A stretch of DNA of 11,923 nt from Lachnospiraceae bacterium (GCA_009774345.1 VSNR01000134.1:1-11923), one strand, 5' to 3'; shown: positions 1 through 7,038, numbered from the stretch's first letter. A program made the numbers and translations. Notes: generated from the letters alone by a model not told the origin.

Positions 1-1039
1 CGCCAACCTGCTGTTTCAGCTCCCGGAAGGTGCATTCGATCCGGAACCGGTAACTGTAAAGCCGGATGACCGACAGTGGATCCAGTGCCAGGCTGGTGCT
101 TGCCAGAATACTTTGGATGCCATCCATTTCCACCAGTACAAAACGCAGTTCCTGATAAAGCTTCTGCCCCCACAGCAGGTCTATGCAGTAGTAACGGATG
201 GATGCCTTCTTTCCATAAAGCTCGATCTCTGCATCCTGGAACTGTTCCTTATGGGAGGCGAATAATTCTTTCAGGCGGACAGCGGCGCCCTTTTTGGGCG
301 GTCGTCCCCTTCCGGGTTTCCGGGAACCAGGCTTTTCATATGCAGTACAGGATTTCTTTGCCTTGGTGATGATCTCCATGCGTGCTGCCCCACTGCTGTT
401 AAGTGTTTTCAGCTTTTCAAGGGCCGGAACAGTAAGGAAATACCTGTCCAGCAGGAGCAGGCAGTCCCCAAAAACCAGGGCAGCCTGGTATGCATCTTCC
501 ACCATCTGGACCACATGGGAAGCGCCTGAAACAGCCGCGCCTTTCCATTCCCTGGCAGCCTGGAGGCCGTCATGGAGGCGGATACTTAAAGGGATGCATG
601 CCCAGTCGCGGACATTTCCGGCCAGAATGCCAAGCCCGCCGAACATATGCCCGTGGATGTACTCAGGCTTTGAGGAATTTTCAGATTCCTGAAACAGTTT
701 TTTGACTCCCGGCATCCGTCGTCCTTCTTTTGACTGCTTTACCCCATCGCCTACAAGGACATGGAAGCAGCCTTCCCTGTAAAGGGGTGCATGATCCATG
801 ACGGCTGAAAACCAGCATCTGCGTATATCTTCCAGCAACCAGGAGGATGCCCTGAAAAAATGTAGCATGGAATCATAAGAACCCGGGCTGAGGGCAAGGT
901 CACGGATAACAGAAGTAAGTCCAAGTTTATCGGAACGGAGCATAAGACCGACCGTAATGGTAACAAACCAGCGGAAAGCAGCTTTCCGGGAGAAACAGGA
1001 TTCAAAGCGGCATAAAACAATTTCAATAAAATTCATCAT
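1..1039 (-). CDS. IS4-family DDE transposase (partial, runs off left edge)
   Basis: Reading the minus strand from ATG at 1039 gives 346 uninterrupted codons to the window edge, beginning MMNFIEIVLCRFESC. The DDE catalytic set of IS4-family transposases is visible: a first Asp in VLVGDGVKQSK (D98), a second in LLLLDRYFLT (D198), and a Glu in YSYRFRIECTFRELK (E335). The last stretch fits the IS4 signature Y-(2)-R-(3)-E-(6)-K exactly (Y328, R331, E335, K342). A basic GRGRPPKKG patch near residues 243-251 may be a DNA-binding insertion. An adjacent upstream ATG-ATG pair makes the start uncertain by one codon, and no well-spaced Shine-Dalgarno sequence is seen. The C-terminal end and left terminus of the element lie outside the window, so terminal inverted repeats cannot be checked. 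It would catalyse cut-and-paste movement of its own element. Family assignment is strong; subgroup is not known. Confidence 0.88.
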   Translation of the reverse strand, partial: MMNFIEIVLCRFESCFSRKAAFRWFVTITVGLMLRSDKLGLTSVIRDLALSPGSYDSMLHFFRASSWLLEDIRRCWFSAVMDHAPLYREGCFHVLVGDGVKQSKEGRRMPGVKKLFQESENSSKPEYIHGHMFGGLGILAGNVRDWACIPLSIRLHDGLQAAREWKGAAVSGASHVVQMVEDAYQAALVFGDCLLLLDRYFLTVPALEKLKTLNSSGAARMEIITKAKKSCTAYEKPGSRKPGRGRPPKKGAAVRLKELFASHKEQFQDAEIELYGKKASIRYYCIDLLWGQKLYQELRFVLVEMDGIQSILASTSLALDPLSVIRLYSYRFRIECTFRELKQQVG

Positions 1040-1043
1040 AATC

Positions 1044-1074
1044 GTATGGTAAACCTCTGGAAAGTATGGTAAAC
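1044..1074. repeat. Two direct copies of GTATGGTAAAC next to the transposase start
   Basis: The 11-mer GTATGGTAAAC occurs at 1044-1054 and again at 1064-1074, a 20-bp period, immediately upstream of the minus-strand transposase start. A looser variant, GTGTGGTAACT, lies at 1120-1130. Such short subterminal repeats are plausible transposase-binding sites at an insertion-sequence end, but the other end of the element is not in the window, so this is inference. Confidence 0.45.
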
Positions 1075-1083
1075 TTACACATG

Positions 1084-1169
1084 AAATAACTCTTTCCGTG
1101 GTGTTTGTATCTTTCTTAAGTGTGGTAACTTAAAGATACCATAAATCCATATGGAAGAGTTATTTTTTT
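1084..1169 (+). terminator. Large two-part stem-loop followed by a run of seven T
   Basis: An outer 10-bp stem pairs AATAACTCTT (1085-1094) with AAGAGTTATT (1155-1164), and CC 1096-1097 can pair with GG 1153-1154. Inside it GTATCTTT (1107-1114) pairs with AAAGATAC (1132-1139), capped by AAGT/ACTT around a GTGGTA loop. The T run at 1163-1169 directly follows the outer 3' arm, as in an intrinsic terminator on the plus strand. It could be an end-of-transcript terminator, protection against read-through at the insertion-sequence boundary, or an attenuator in the leader of the degraded exporter locus that begins downstream. Confidence 0.5.
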
Positions 1170-1252
1170 GATAGAACTTTCAACTCTCAAGAATAGGAGG
1201 GTGTATGAAAATATTGAAAAAATATTTGACCGCTTCCCATGACAGCAAGTAG

Positions 1253-1318
1253 ACATCTGAAGCGCTTTTGAACCTGCTGGACAATGCGGTGAAGTACAGG
1301 AACAGCAGTAACATTTCA
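1253..1318 (+). pseudogene. Sensor histidine kinase fragment (N-box of the ATPase domain)
   Basis: The peptide SEALLNLLDNAVKYR, read in frame from about 1256, is the N-box of a HATPase_c domain, where the Asn of LLDNA binds magnesium-ATP in sensor histidine kinases. Nothing before or after it in any frame continues the kinase: a TAG lies just upstream at 1250-1252, and downstream sequence loses homology after about 1318. A short ORF with a good AGGAGGG site starts at ATG 1205 in the same frame and ends at that TAG after 15 codons. The scrap lies upstream of ABC ATPase and FtsX remnants, matching the usual arrangement of peptide-sensing two-component systems with their exporters. I infer it is what remains of the kinase gene. 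Confidence 0.55.
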
Positions 1319-1423
1319 CCCCGATTTTCAATGAAATTTTTTGGCTGCTGTACCATTTCGCGGACATTTGGGTTTTACAATATCCTTATCAACAGGCAGA
1401 AAGCCTTGAAAGGAGTTTTGAGT

Positions 1424-1585
1424 ATGAGCGTTTTACAGACGATTGACCTGAAAAAGTATTACGGCACAGAGCCGGACATCACCCGCGCCTTTGACTGCGT
1501 GAACTTCTCCGTGGACGAGGGCGAAGAACAGGCAAAGAAGAACGACGAACAGCTTACCATTGAGGACGGCAGGATTGTGGAGTAA
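1424..1585 (+). pseudogene. ABC transporter ATP-binding protein reduced to its two ends
   Basis: ATG 1424 follows an AAAGGAG site. The product begins MSVLQTIDLKKYYGTEPDI and continues RAFDCVNFSVDEGE, the typical N-terminus of the ATPase subunit of MacB/BceA-type exporters. It then jumps to a tail ending QLTIEDGRIVE and a TAA stop, which looks like the extreme C-terminus of the same family. The result is 53 residues instead of roughly 220-260, and Walker A, the LSGGQ signature and Walker B are all absent. The reading frame stays open across the join near 1525, so a short peptide could be made, but it cannot bind or hydrolyse ATP. The FtsX-type permease remnant starts 14 bases downstream with its own AGGAGG, preserving the original operon spacing. 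Confidence 0.72.
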
Positions 1586-1599
1586 GGAGGTGGCAGGCT

Positions 1600-2150
1600 A
1601 TGACATGGCCTTTTGAGAATGATACCAGCGCCATTACAAAGAAGGTGGCAAAGAAAAGTTTGCAAAGCGAGAAGCGCCGGAATCTGATGGTGGTGATCGC
1701 CGTTGCGCTGGCGGCGTTTCTGATCTGCTTTACGGGAATCAGGAAATTTTGTCTATTGATGGTGTAACCGAGGTGATTGCAAAAAGGCAAAGCCTTCATG
1801 TAGATTATCGTGCCAGCGGAATTGAGGGCGGTGGTATGTGTGATATACTGACTGAACAAAATTATTCTGCGGTTGAAGCTGCATTGACAGAGGGAACTAT
1901 GCCACCGGATGCGCGCAGCATCATAATTGATTCGCATCAACCCTTCCTGTTACGATATCCGGAGTGTTTGACAACGGCAGCATACCAACCGATGGACATG
2001 GAGTACTTCACCTTGACACGCCACTTGAATTTGCACCGGAAGCATTATACCGCTCTGGTATTGTTCGGAATGGAGCTGATCTTGTCTGTATGGACAATCC
2101 GCAGACAGAAAAAGCAATCCCTGATTGAACAAATGCGGGCAATGGAATAA
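1600..2150 (+). pseudogene. FtsX-family ABC permease remnant
   Basis: From ATG 1600, preceded by GTAAGGAGGTGG, the reading MTWPFENDTSAITKKVAKKS followed by a hydrophobic helix around residues 28-46 is the start of an FtsX-like exporter permease. Homology breaks near 1735 and that frame stops at 1767. In another frame from about 1740, QEILSIDGVTEVIAKRQSLH matches a periplasmic-domain segment. The frame ends with a membrane helix and the permease tail ILSVWTIRRQKKQSLIEQ, stopping at 2150. About 190 codons remain from a protein that normally has several hundred, with an internal deletion and frameshift. The tandem of ATPase plus FtsX permease identifies the lost system as an exporter of the antimicrobial-peptide or lipoprotein type; its substrate cannot be deduced. 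Confidence 0.68.
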
Positions 2151-2214
2151 GAAAAACAAACACCACTGCGAATGAATATGCCAGGTTTTTGCTATCCATT
2201 GACAAAATATTTTG

Positions 2215-2280
2215 AAATGTCCGAACTTTGTAACAATTCAGCCTGTTTTTCTGTCGAAATCAAAGGCACCTCGGACATTT
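2215..2280. repeat. Inverted repeat AAATGTCCGA / TCGGACATTT
   Basis: AAATGTCCGA (2215-2224) and its exact reverse complement TCGGACATTT (2271-2280) flank 46 bases. Just inside, CTTTG (2226-2230) and CAAAG (2261-2265) can also pair. CGGACATTTG appears again at 1361-1370 inside the exporter remnant. It may be a folded transcript end, a small mobile element remnant, or chance. There is no T run after the 3' arm, so it is not a standard terminator. The rest of 2151-2342 shows nothing I can assign. Confidence 0.4.
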
Positions 2281-2342
2281 GTGCAACACTTGCAGTTTAG
2301 GAACTGTTTGAAAAAGCCAATGCTTCAATTGGGCGTTTCTCT

Positions 2343-2372
2343 CTGGCAGTATGCGAAAACTTATGTTATGAT
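2343..2372 (+). promoter_or_regulatory. Candidate promoter for the LacI-family gene (extended -10)
   Basis: CTGGCA at 2343-2348 (4 of 6 to the -35 consensus), an 18-base spacer, and TATGAT at 2367-2372 preceded by TG one base away (extended -10, TGTTATGAT). Transcription would start near 2379, leaving about 180 bases of leader before the regulator start at 2557. No TAAAAACGTTTTTA-like site is seen here, so autoregulation by the same operator is not evident. Confidence 0.5.
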
Positions 2373-2430
2373 AGGGGTAAGTTAACCAATAAAGCTGTAA
2401 CAAATCTTTATAGGAAGGAATCCTTTTGTT

Positions 2431-2502
2431 ATGACTCAATGGAATTCGGAACATTCTTTGAAGTTCAAAGACCAAAGGACACAACATGCACAGGCTGTTT
2501 GA
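2431..2502 (+). CDS. Possible 23-codon leader ORF upstream of the LacI gene
   Basis: ATG 2431 lies 12 bases after AGGAAGG and opens a 23-residue frame beginning MTQWNSEHSLKF, ending at TGA 2500-2502. It sits between the candidate promoter and the regulator start. It has no recognised similarity, and the ribosome-site spacing is longer than usual. It may be a chance ORF in the leader. Confidence 0.15.
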   Translation: MTQWNSEHSLKFKDQRTQHAQAV

Positions 2503-2556
2503 TTTGTGGGCAGTGCAGTGGGCGACAGCGGGGATGAGAATGAAGAGGGCAAAAAT

Positions 2557-3612
2557 ATGGCAGAACAAAAAGTGACAATTAAAGATGTCGCAAGAGAGGC
2601 AGGGGTGTCGATTTCCACGGTTTCCAATGCATTGAATGGTGTGGATGTTCTCCGCCCGGATACCAGGAGGCATATTCTCGAGGTGGCGGAGCGCATGAAC
2701 TATGTGCCCAATCTCAATGGCAGGAATCTGAAATCTCAATTCACAAAGGTGATCGGACTCTTTCTTACTTCAATAAAAGGAACATATTATAATGTTCTGG
2801 TAGACTCCGTCTATCAGGAGTGCAGGAAATATGGGTATGAGCTCAATATTTTTGTCAGCGAGCGGGCAGAGAATATGATGTCCAATATTCTTGGAAAACG
2901 GGTTGACGGAGCGATTATTCTGAATAAATTTATTAAAGAGAAAGAAACACTTCTGTTTCAGAAAACTCAGATACCGGTTGTTTTTATAGACAGGAAACAG
3001 CAGGGGGAGAAGATTACCAGCGTTGTCTTTGATTCGTATCATGAGGGCGAGATGGTGGCAGAATATTTGCTGGAATTAGGTCATCATACGTTTGCGTATG
3101 TGAACGGGGCATACGATAATTATGATAATATAAAACGGCTGGAGGGATTTCGTGCGGGGCTGGACAGGGCAGGAATGCTTTTACCGGAAGATTGTATCAT
3201 AAATGGTGCGTTCGAAAAAGAGACGGCCTATCGTTCCATGAAACAGTTTATAAAACAATTTGCGCAATTAAAAAAAGAACTGCCGGAGGCTGTCTTTGCT
3301 GCAAATGATCTGAGTGCGATCGGTGCGGTTGAGGCGCTTATGGACAGCAAGATTCGTGTGCCGGAGCAGGTGAGTGTTGCAGGGTGTGACGACATCGAGA
3401 TCGCGCGGCTGGTGAGGCCATCGATCACTACAGTACGGACTTCCTTTGAAAAACAGGGGATGCTGGCAGTAAAATACCTCATGGGGATGATTACAGGCGA
3501 AAAGAAAGGTTGTATTGATGTTCTGCAGGGAAAAATAATACCAAGAGATTCAACGTGTGTGAGAAGAAAGCCGATGGCTGGCGGGAATCTTTCAGAAACT
3601 GTACAAGAGTGA
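2557..3612 (+). CDS. LacI-family transcriptional regulator
   Basis: The product is 351 residues, the normal size for the family. A helix-turn-helix occupies residues 7-27 (TIKDVAREAGVSISTVSNAL), followed by a hinge near 45-60 and a periplasmic-binding-protein-like effector domain. That domain shows family blocks such as GLFLTSIKGTYYNVL, RVDGAIILN, PVVFIDR, VFAANDLSAIGA and VSVAGCDDIEIARLVRPSITT. ATG 2557 is chosen because the HTH normally begins within ten residues of the start and GAAGAGGG precedes it; a GTG at 2506 would add 17 residues of no family likeness. The gene lies directly upstream of, and in the same direction as, a GH3 glycosidase whose promoter carries two LacI-type operators. 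It is therefore most likely a local sugar-responsive repressor of that gene. The frame is intact with all domains present. The inducer is unknown; a beta-glucoside or its breakdown product is a reasonable inference. Confidence 0.93.
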   Translation: MAEQKVTIKDVAREAGVSISTVSNALNGVDVLRPDTRRHILEVAERMNYVPNLNGRNLKSQFTKVIGLFLTSIKGTYYNVLVDSVYQECRKYGYELNIFVSERAENMMSNILGKRVDGAIILNKFIKEKETLLFQKTQIPVVFIDRKQQGEKITSVVFDSYHEGEMVAEYLLELGHHTFAYVNGAYDNYDNIKRLEGFRAGLDRAGMLLPEDCIINGAFEKETAYRSMKQFIKQFAQLKKELPEAVFAANDLSAIGAVEALMDSKIRVPEQVSVAGCDDIEIARLVRPSITTVRTSFEKQGMLAVKYLMGMITGEKKGCIDVLQGKIIPRDSTCVRRKPMAGGNLSETVQE

Positions 3613-3662
3613 TAAAAAGTTTCGGATTTTTTGAGGAGACTGTACAATTTTTCAATTGCTGA

Positions 3663-3691
3663 TTGTAAAAATGTTTTTATTGTGTTATGCT
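3663..3691 (+). promoter_or_regulatory. Candidate promoter of the GH3 gene
   Basis: TTGTAA at 3663-3668, a 17-base spacer, and TATGCT at 3686-3691 with an extended -10 TG at 3683-3684. The predicted start is near 3698, about 97 bases before the GH3 ATG. One LacI-type operator fills the spacer and a second covers the start point, which is classic repressor geometry. Confidence 0.6.
3666..3679. promoter_or_regulatory. LacI-type operator 1, TAAAAATGTTTTTA
   Basis: A 14-bp near-palindrome differing from operator 2 only at the central dinucleotide (TG instead of CG). It sits between the -35 and -10 elements of the GH3 promoter. Its centre is 36 bp from the centre of operator 2, a distance that could allow two dimers to bind side by side or cooperate. 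Confidence 0.6.
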
Positions 3692-3695
3692 TATT

Positions 3696-3721
3696 CAAAA
3701 ATAAAAACGTTTTTATTTTTG
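3696..3721. promoter_or_regulatory. LacI-type operator 2, 26-bp perfect palindrome with core TAAAAACGTTTTTA
   Basis: The sequence is a perfect palindrome from C3696 to G3721, centred on CG at 3708-3709. LacI/GalR-family regulators characteristically bind palindromes with a central CpG. Placement at the predicted transcription start of the GH3 gene and 84 bp after the LacI gene strongly suggests this is the regulator's main site. It is AT-rich and has no GC stem or T run suited to an intrinsic terminator. Confidence 0.72.
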
Positions 3722-3794
3722 CTACAGTTCCATAATATCATGTCCAGAAACTGTTCAGGTTCTCATTCAAAATGAAAAGTGAGGTTAGGAAAAT

Positions 3795-6596
3795 ATGAGA
3801 AATCAGGAAATGAAAACAAGTCTTCGAAACGATCAGATATCATCGCTATGCAGAAGAGCAGCTGCGCAGGGCGCAGTTCTGCTGAAAAATGAAGACGCAG
3901 TGCTTCCGCTTTCTTCAAATGACAGAGCAGCGGTATTTGGGAGATGTCAGAAGGAGTACTACAGAAGCGGGACCGGATCAGGCGGTGCAGTGAATGTACG
4001 GTACACAACGAATCTGCTGGATGGGCTTAGGGATGCCGGCGTCCGGGTAAATGAAGAACTGGCAGCCTGCTATGAAAAGTGGATCGCGGCACATCCGTTT
4101 GACAACGGCGGGGGCGGATGGGCATGCGAGCCGTGATGCCAGCAGGAGATGCCGTTGCCGCAGGAGCTTGCCGCAAAAGCCGCTGCCGTATCTGACAAGG
4201 CAGTTGTGGTGATCGGAAGAACTGCGGGTGAGGACAAGGACAATGCTGCCGAGGAGGGCAGCTATTACCTGACAAGGACAGAGACAGAAATGCTGGGCTG
4301 TGTGTGCAGTCATTTTAAAGACGTGATCGTGGTGCTGAATGTGGCGAATATCATCGATATGGGCTTTGTGCAGGACAGTCCGCAGATCAAGGCAGTGGTC
4401 TACGCATGGCAGGGCGGCATAGAGGGTGGAAACGGCATCGCGGATGTGCTCACTGGAAAAGAGGTATTTCAGGGAAAATTGACAGATACGATCGCGCGCA
4501 GGATCACAGATTATCCCGCTGATAAAAACCATGGCGGAAAGACAAAAAATGTATATCAGGAAGACATTTATGTCGGGTATCGGTATTTTGAATCCTTCGA
4601 CAAGGAAGCTGTGCTCTATCCTTTTGGTTACGGACTTTCCTACACGGAGTTTTCGATATCTGACAGTGCTGTCAGGGTGAATGGCAGCGGTGCTGATATG
4701 ACGTTCGTTTTCTGCTGCAAAGTGAAAAATACAGGGACACGGTACAGCGGGCGTGAGACTGTGCAGCTGTATATGGAGGGACCGCAGGGCAGTATGGGAA
4801 GACCGGCACGGGAACTGATCGGTTTTGCAAAGACGGGAAAGCTTGGCTGCCTTGAGGCGGAAGAGATCCAGATTGAGATTCCTGCTTACAGGCTTGCTGC
4901 TTTCGATGACAGCGGTGTCAGCGGCTATCGGAATGCCTATGTGCTGGAGGCAGGTGTGTACCGCTTTTATGCAGGGAAAAATGTGCGGGATACGGAGAAA
5001 GTGCCGGTAAACGGAACCGATACCTGGCAGCTTGCGGAGACACTCCTGATTGTGCAGTGCGAAGAGGCAATGGCACCGACAGAGGAATTTGAGCGGATGC
5101 GCGCGTATGTAAGTGATGACGGCTCGCTGGCGGTAACATACGAACAGGTTCCGACACGCACGATCAATATCAAAGACAGGATCCTTTCCAGACTGCCGAG
5201 GCAGATTCCGTATACGGGCAGCAGGGGACTGTCATTAAAAGATGTGGCGGCAGGCAAATGCACGATGGAAATGTTTATTGCCCAGCTTTCCGCGGAAGAT
5301 CTGGCTGCGATCGTGAGGGGGGAGGGCATGTGCAGTCTGAAAGTGACACCGGGGACAGCGGCGGCATTTGGCGGTGTTTCTGACAGTCTGCTTGGCTTTG
5401 GCATACCGGTAGGATGCTGTGCGGATGGACCTTCGGGAATCCGCATGGACAACGGCTCTTATGCCACGCAGGTTCCGATCGGCACGCTGCTTGCGTGCAC
5501 GTGGGACGAGAATCTCCTGGAGGAATTGTTTGCATGTGTAGGAGACGAGTTGGTTCAGAATCAGGTTGACACGTTACTCGGACCTGGCATCAATATTCAC
5601 AGGCACCCGCTCAACGGAAGAAACTTTGAGTACTTTTCGGAGGATCCCCTTGTGTCAGGTAAGATGGCTGCAGCCGTAGTGCGTGGGATTGGGAAAAAGG
5701 GGGTGCACGCCACGATCAAGCATTTTGCCTGCAATTCCCAGGAGACAGGGCGTCATGTCGTCAATGCGGTTGTCTCCCAGAGGGCGCTGCGGGAGATTTA
5801 CCTGAAAGCGTTCGAGACTGCAGTGCGGGAGGGCAATGCACAGTCTGTGATGACATCCTACAATCCTGTCAACGGTTACTGGACAGCATCTGCATATGAT
5901 TTAAATACAACGATACTGAGAAACGAATGGCGCTATGATGGCATTGTCATGACGGACTGGTGGGCTGGAATAAATGACGTTGTAGAGGGCGGTGAAAGTT
6001 CCCGGCAGCGCACGGCGGACATGGTCAGGGCACAGAATGACATTTATATGGTGGTCAATAATAACGGCGCGGAGATTAATTCTTGCGGCGATAATACGCT
6101 GGAGGCGCTCAATTCAGGGAGGCTTACAGTCGGAGAACTGCAGCGAAGTGCCATGAATATCTGCAGATTCCTGATCAGGACGCCTGCATTTGCGAGAGAA
6201 GGAAATGGCGTTGTCGAAATTCCGCTGATAAAAGCACTTGCCCCAGATGTACAGGTTGAGAATGCTTTAAATGATAACAGCAGAATTGTGTGGAATACTG
6301 CTGTGGAAACAGAGAAGCATTTTGCAGTAAAGGATGCAGGAGCGTATGATGTGATCGTGCGACTGATGTCTGAACAGACTGAACAGGCACAGTGTGTCTG
6401 CAAAGCGGTTCTGAATGGCGAGGAACTCGCGACATTTCAGACCAATGGCACAAGGGGGAGATGGATTCAGCAGAAACTCTTACGTGTGTGTCTGGAAACC
6501 GGGTACTATCAGATAGCGCTGCAGTTTCCAAAGCCAGGTATGGAGATCGATTACATGGAGTTTCGGGCGTGTGGCACCGGCGTCTGTGATGGATGA
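3795..6596 (+). pseudogene. GH3 beta-glucosidase-like protein, circularly permuted, interrupted by one in-frame TGA
   Basis: From ATG 3795 (site GAGGTTAGGA) the frame reads 113 codons, meets TGA at 4134-4136, then continues in the same frame to 6596, 933 residues if read through. Domain order is inverted relative to most GH3 enzymes. The alpha/beta C-type domain comes first (about 10-270, GAVLLKNEDAVLPL, GEDKDNAAEEGSYYLT with candidate acid/base E153 or E154). Then come a fibronectin-like domain (about 290-400), the catalytic barrel (about 490-800), and a beta-rich C-terminal domain (about 820-930) resembling CBM6/35 folds. The barrel has D544 (ADGPSG), R609 (GRNFEYFSEDP), K642-H643 (IKHFA) and nucleophile D721 (VMTDWW). 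Homologues with this inverted order are known in Ruminococcus albus and Butyrivibrio. No signal peptide is seen, so cytosolic hydrolysis of beta-glucosides is likely. The stop follows GWACEP where Trp is expected, consistent with a TGG to TGA change. Confidence 0.85.
4134..4136 (+). other. Premature in-frame TGA in the GH3 gene
   Basis: TGA follows codons for WACEP and is followed in the same frame by CQQEMPLPQELAAK and the rest of the enzyme. TGA acts as a normal terminator for other genes here (LacI, GH2), so recoding as Trp across the genome is unlikely. The next in-frame ATG is at 4149, with CAGCAGGAG abutting it, too close for efficient initiation. Any product from there would lack the first 118 residues. 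Confidence 0.85.
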
Positions 6597-6699
6597 CAGG
6601 GTAAATACCATGTTTTCCAATACCCGGGATGGAGTATGTTTCTTATCAGCAGGTACGTACAAGGTATGCCATGAACTGACAAAATCGTTGAGTAAATGA
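6589..6699 (+). CDS. Small ORF overlapping the GH3 stop, unrecognised
   Basis: ATG 6589 overlaps the last codons of the GH3 gene and opens 36 residues starting MDDRVNTMFSNTRDG, ending at TGA 6697-6699. It shows no family likeness and no ribosome site of its own beyond possible translational coupling. It is probably non-functional. Confidence 0.15.
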   Translation: MDDRVNTMFSNTRDGVCFLSAGTYKVCHELTKSLSK

Positions 6700-6701
6700 T
6701 G

Positions 6702-6738
6702 AAAAACAACCCTCTCGCCGACACGGTTGAGAGGGTTG
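6702..6738 (-). terminator. Intrinsic terminator for a minus-strand transcript
   Basis: A perfect 10-bp stem, CAACCCTCTC (6707-6716) with GAGAGGGTTG (6729-6738), encloses a loop that itself can pair CCG with CGG. On the minus strand the stem is followed by TTTTT (plus-strand A at 6702-6706). On the plus strand there is no T run. Its polarity fits the AraC remnant that ends at 6790 on the same strand. Confidence 0.7.
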
Positions 6739-6789
6739 CGTGCGTCTATAGACATTTTCGCGAATGGGCTGAACCAATACACGACCTCA

Positions 6790-6849
6790 TCATCTATGCC
6801 GCACCGCGGACGGTGTCTGACCGTACTGCTTTTTAAATTCCTGATTAAT
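6790..6849 (-). pseudogene. AraC-family regulator C-terminal fragment
   Basis: On the minus strand the reading NQEFKKQYGQTPSAVRHR followed by TGA (6790-6792) matches the last helix and tail of AraC/XylS DNA-binding domains (FKKxxGxTPxxYR). Upstream, to the right of about 6850, AraC similarity stops abruptly. The rest of the regulator has been deleted, leaving about 20 codons, and a minus-strand terminator lies about 50 bases beyond the stop. It would have been a convergent regulator facing the GH3 gene. Confidence 0.6.
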
Positions 6850-6856
6850 TAAGACA

Positions 6857-7033
6857 ATGAGTACAATCGCATTAAAAGTAAAGAATTATGCAGTGAACTG
6901 CAGAAAGCACAGCATATTCACGGAAATCGTTAAAATGTACAGGGAATACCAGGCGGAGATTATGTGCGGTATTCTTTCACAGAGTGGGAATGCGGCGGAA
7001 GCAGCGAAAATGTACCTGATGATGAAGAAGTAA
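6857..7033 (+). CDS. Unrecognised small ORF (58 residues)
   Basis: ATG 6857 opens 58 codons starting MSTIALKVKNYAVNCRKHSI and ending KMYLMMKK at TAA 7031-7033. It is lysine- and alanine-rich and mostly helical in character (EIVKMYREYQAEIM, NAAEAAKMYLMM). No membrane segment or known motif is recognised, and there is no Shine-Dalgarno sequence before it. It may be a piece of a larger deleted gene, given the relics on both sides. Confidence 0.25.
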   Translation: MSTIALKVKNYAVNCRKHSIFTEIVKMYREYQAEIMCGILSQSGNAAEAAKMYLMMKK

Positions 7034-7038
7034 GCAGA

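Noticed and set aside
751..1026. A 91-codon minus-strand frame inside the left-end transposase
   Set aside because: It is a shadow in a different frame of the transposase, whose true frame from 1039 is open to the edge with a full IS4 motif set.
1950..2110. An alternative plus-strand reading of the permease tail region containing DNGSIPTDGHGVLHLDTP
   Set aside because: It looks protein-like, but the competing frame ends in a convincing FtsX tail (WTIRRQKKQSLIEQ). At most a short part upstream of about 2040 could be real coding from another fragment; I could not decide and did not list it.
2199..2234. TTGACA at 2199-2204 as a promoter
   Set aside because: There is no acceptable -10 element at 15-19 bases; the better candidate for the LacI gene is at 2343-2372.
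3696..3721. Palindrome as an intrinsic terminator for the LacI gene
   Set aside because: The stem is almost wholly A-T and overlaps a promoter; its CpG centre and duplication fit an operator better.
4134..4136. TGA as selenocysteine or as Trp by an altered genetic code
   Set aside because: The residue expected is Trp, no selenocysteine insertion element is evident after it, and TGA ends other genes in the window normally.
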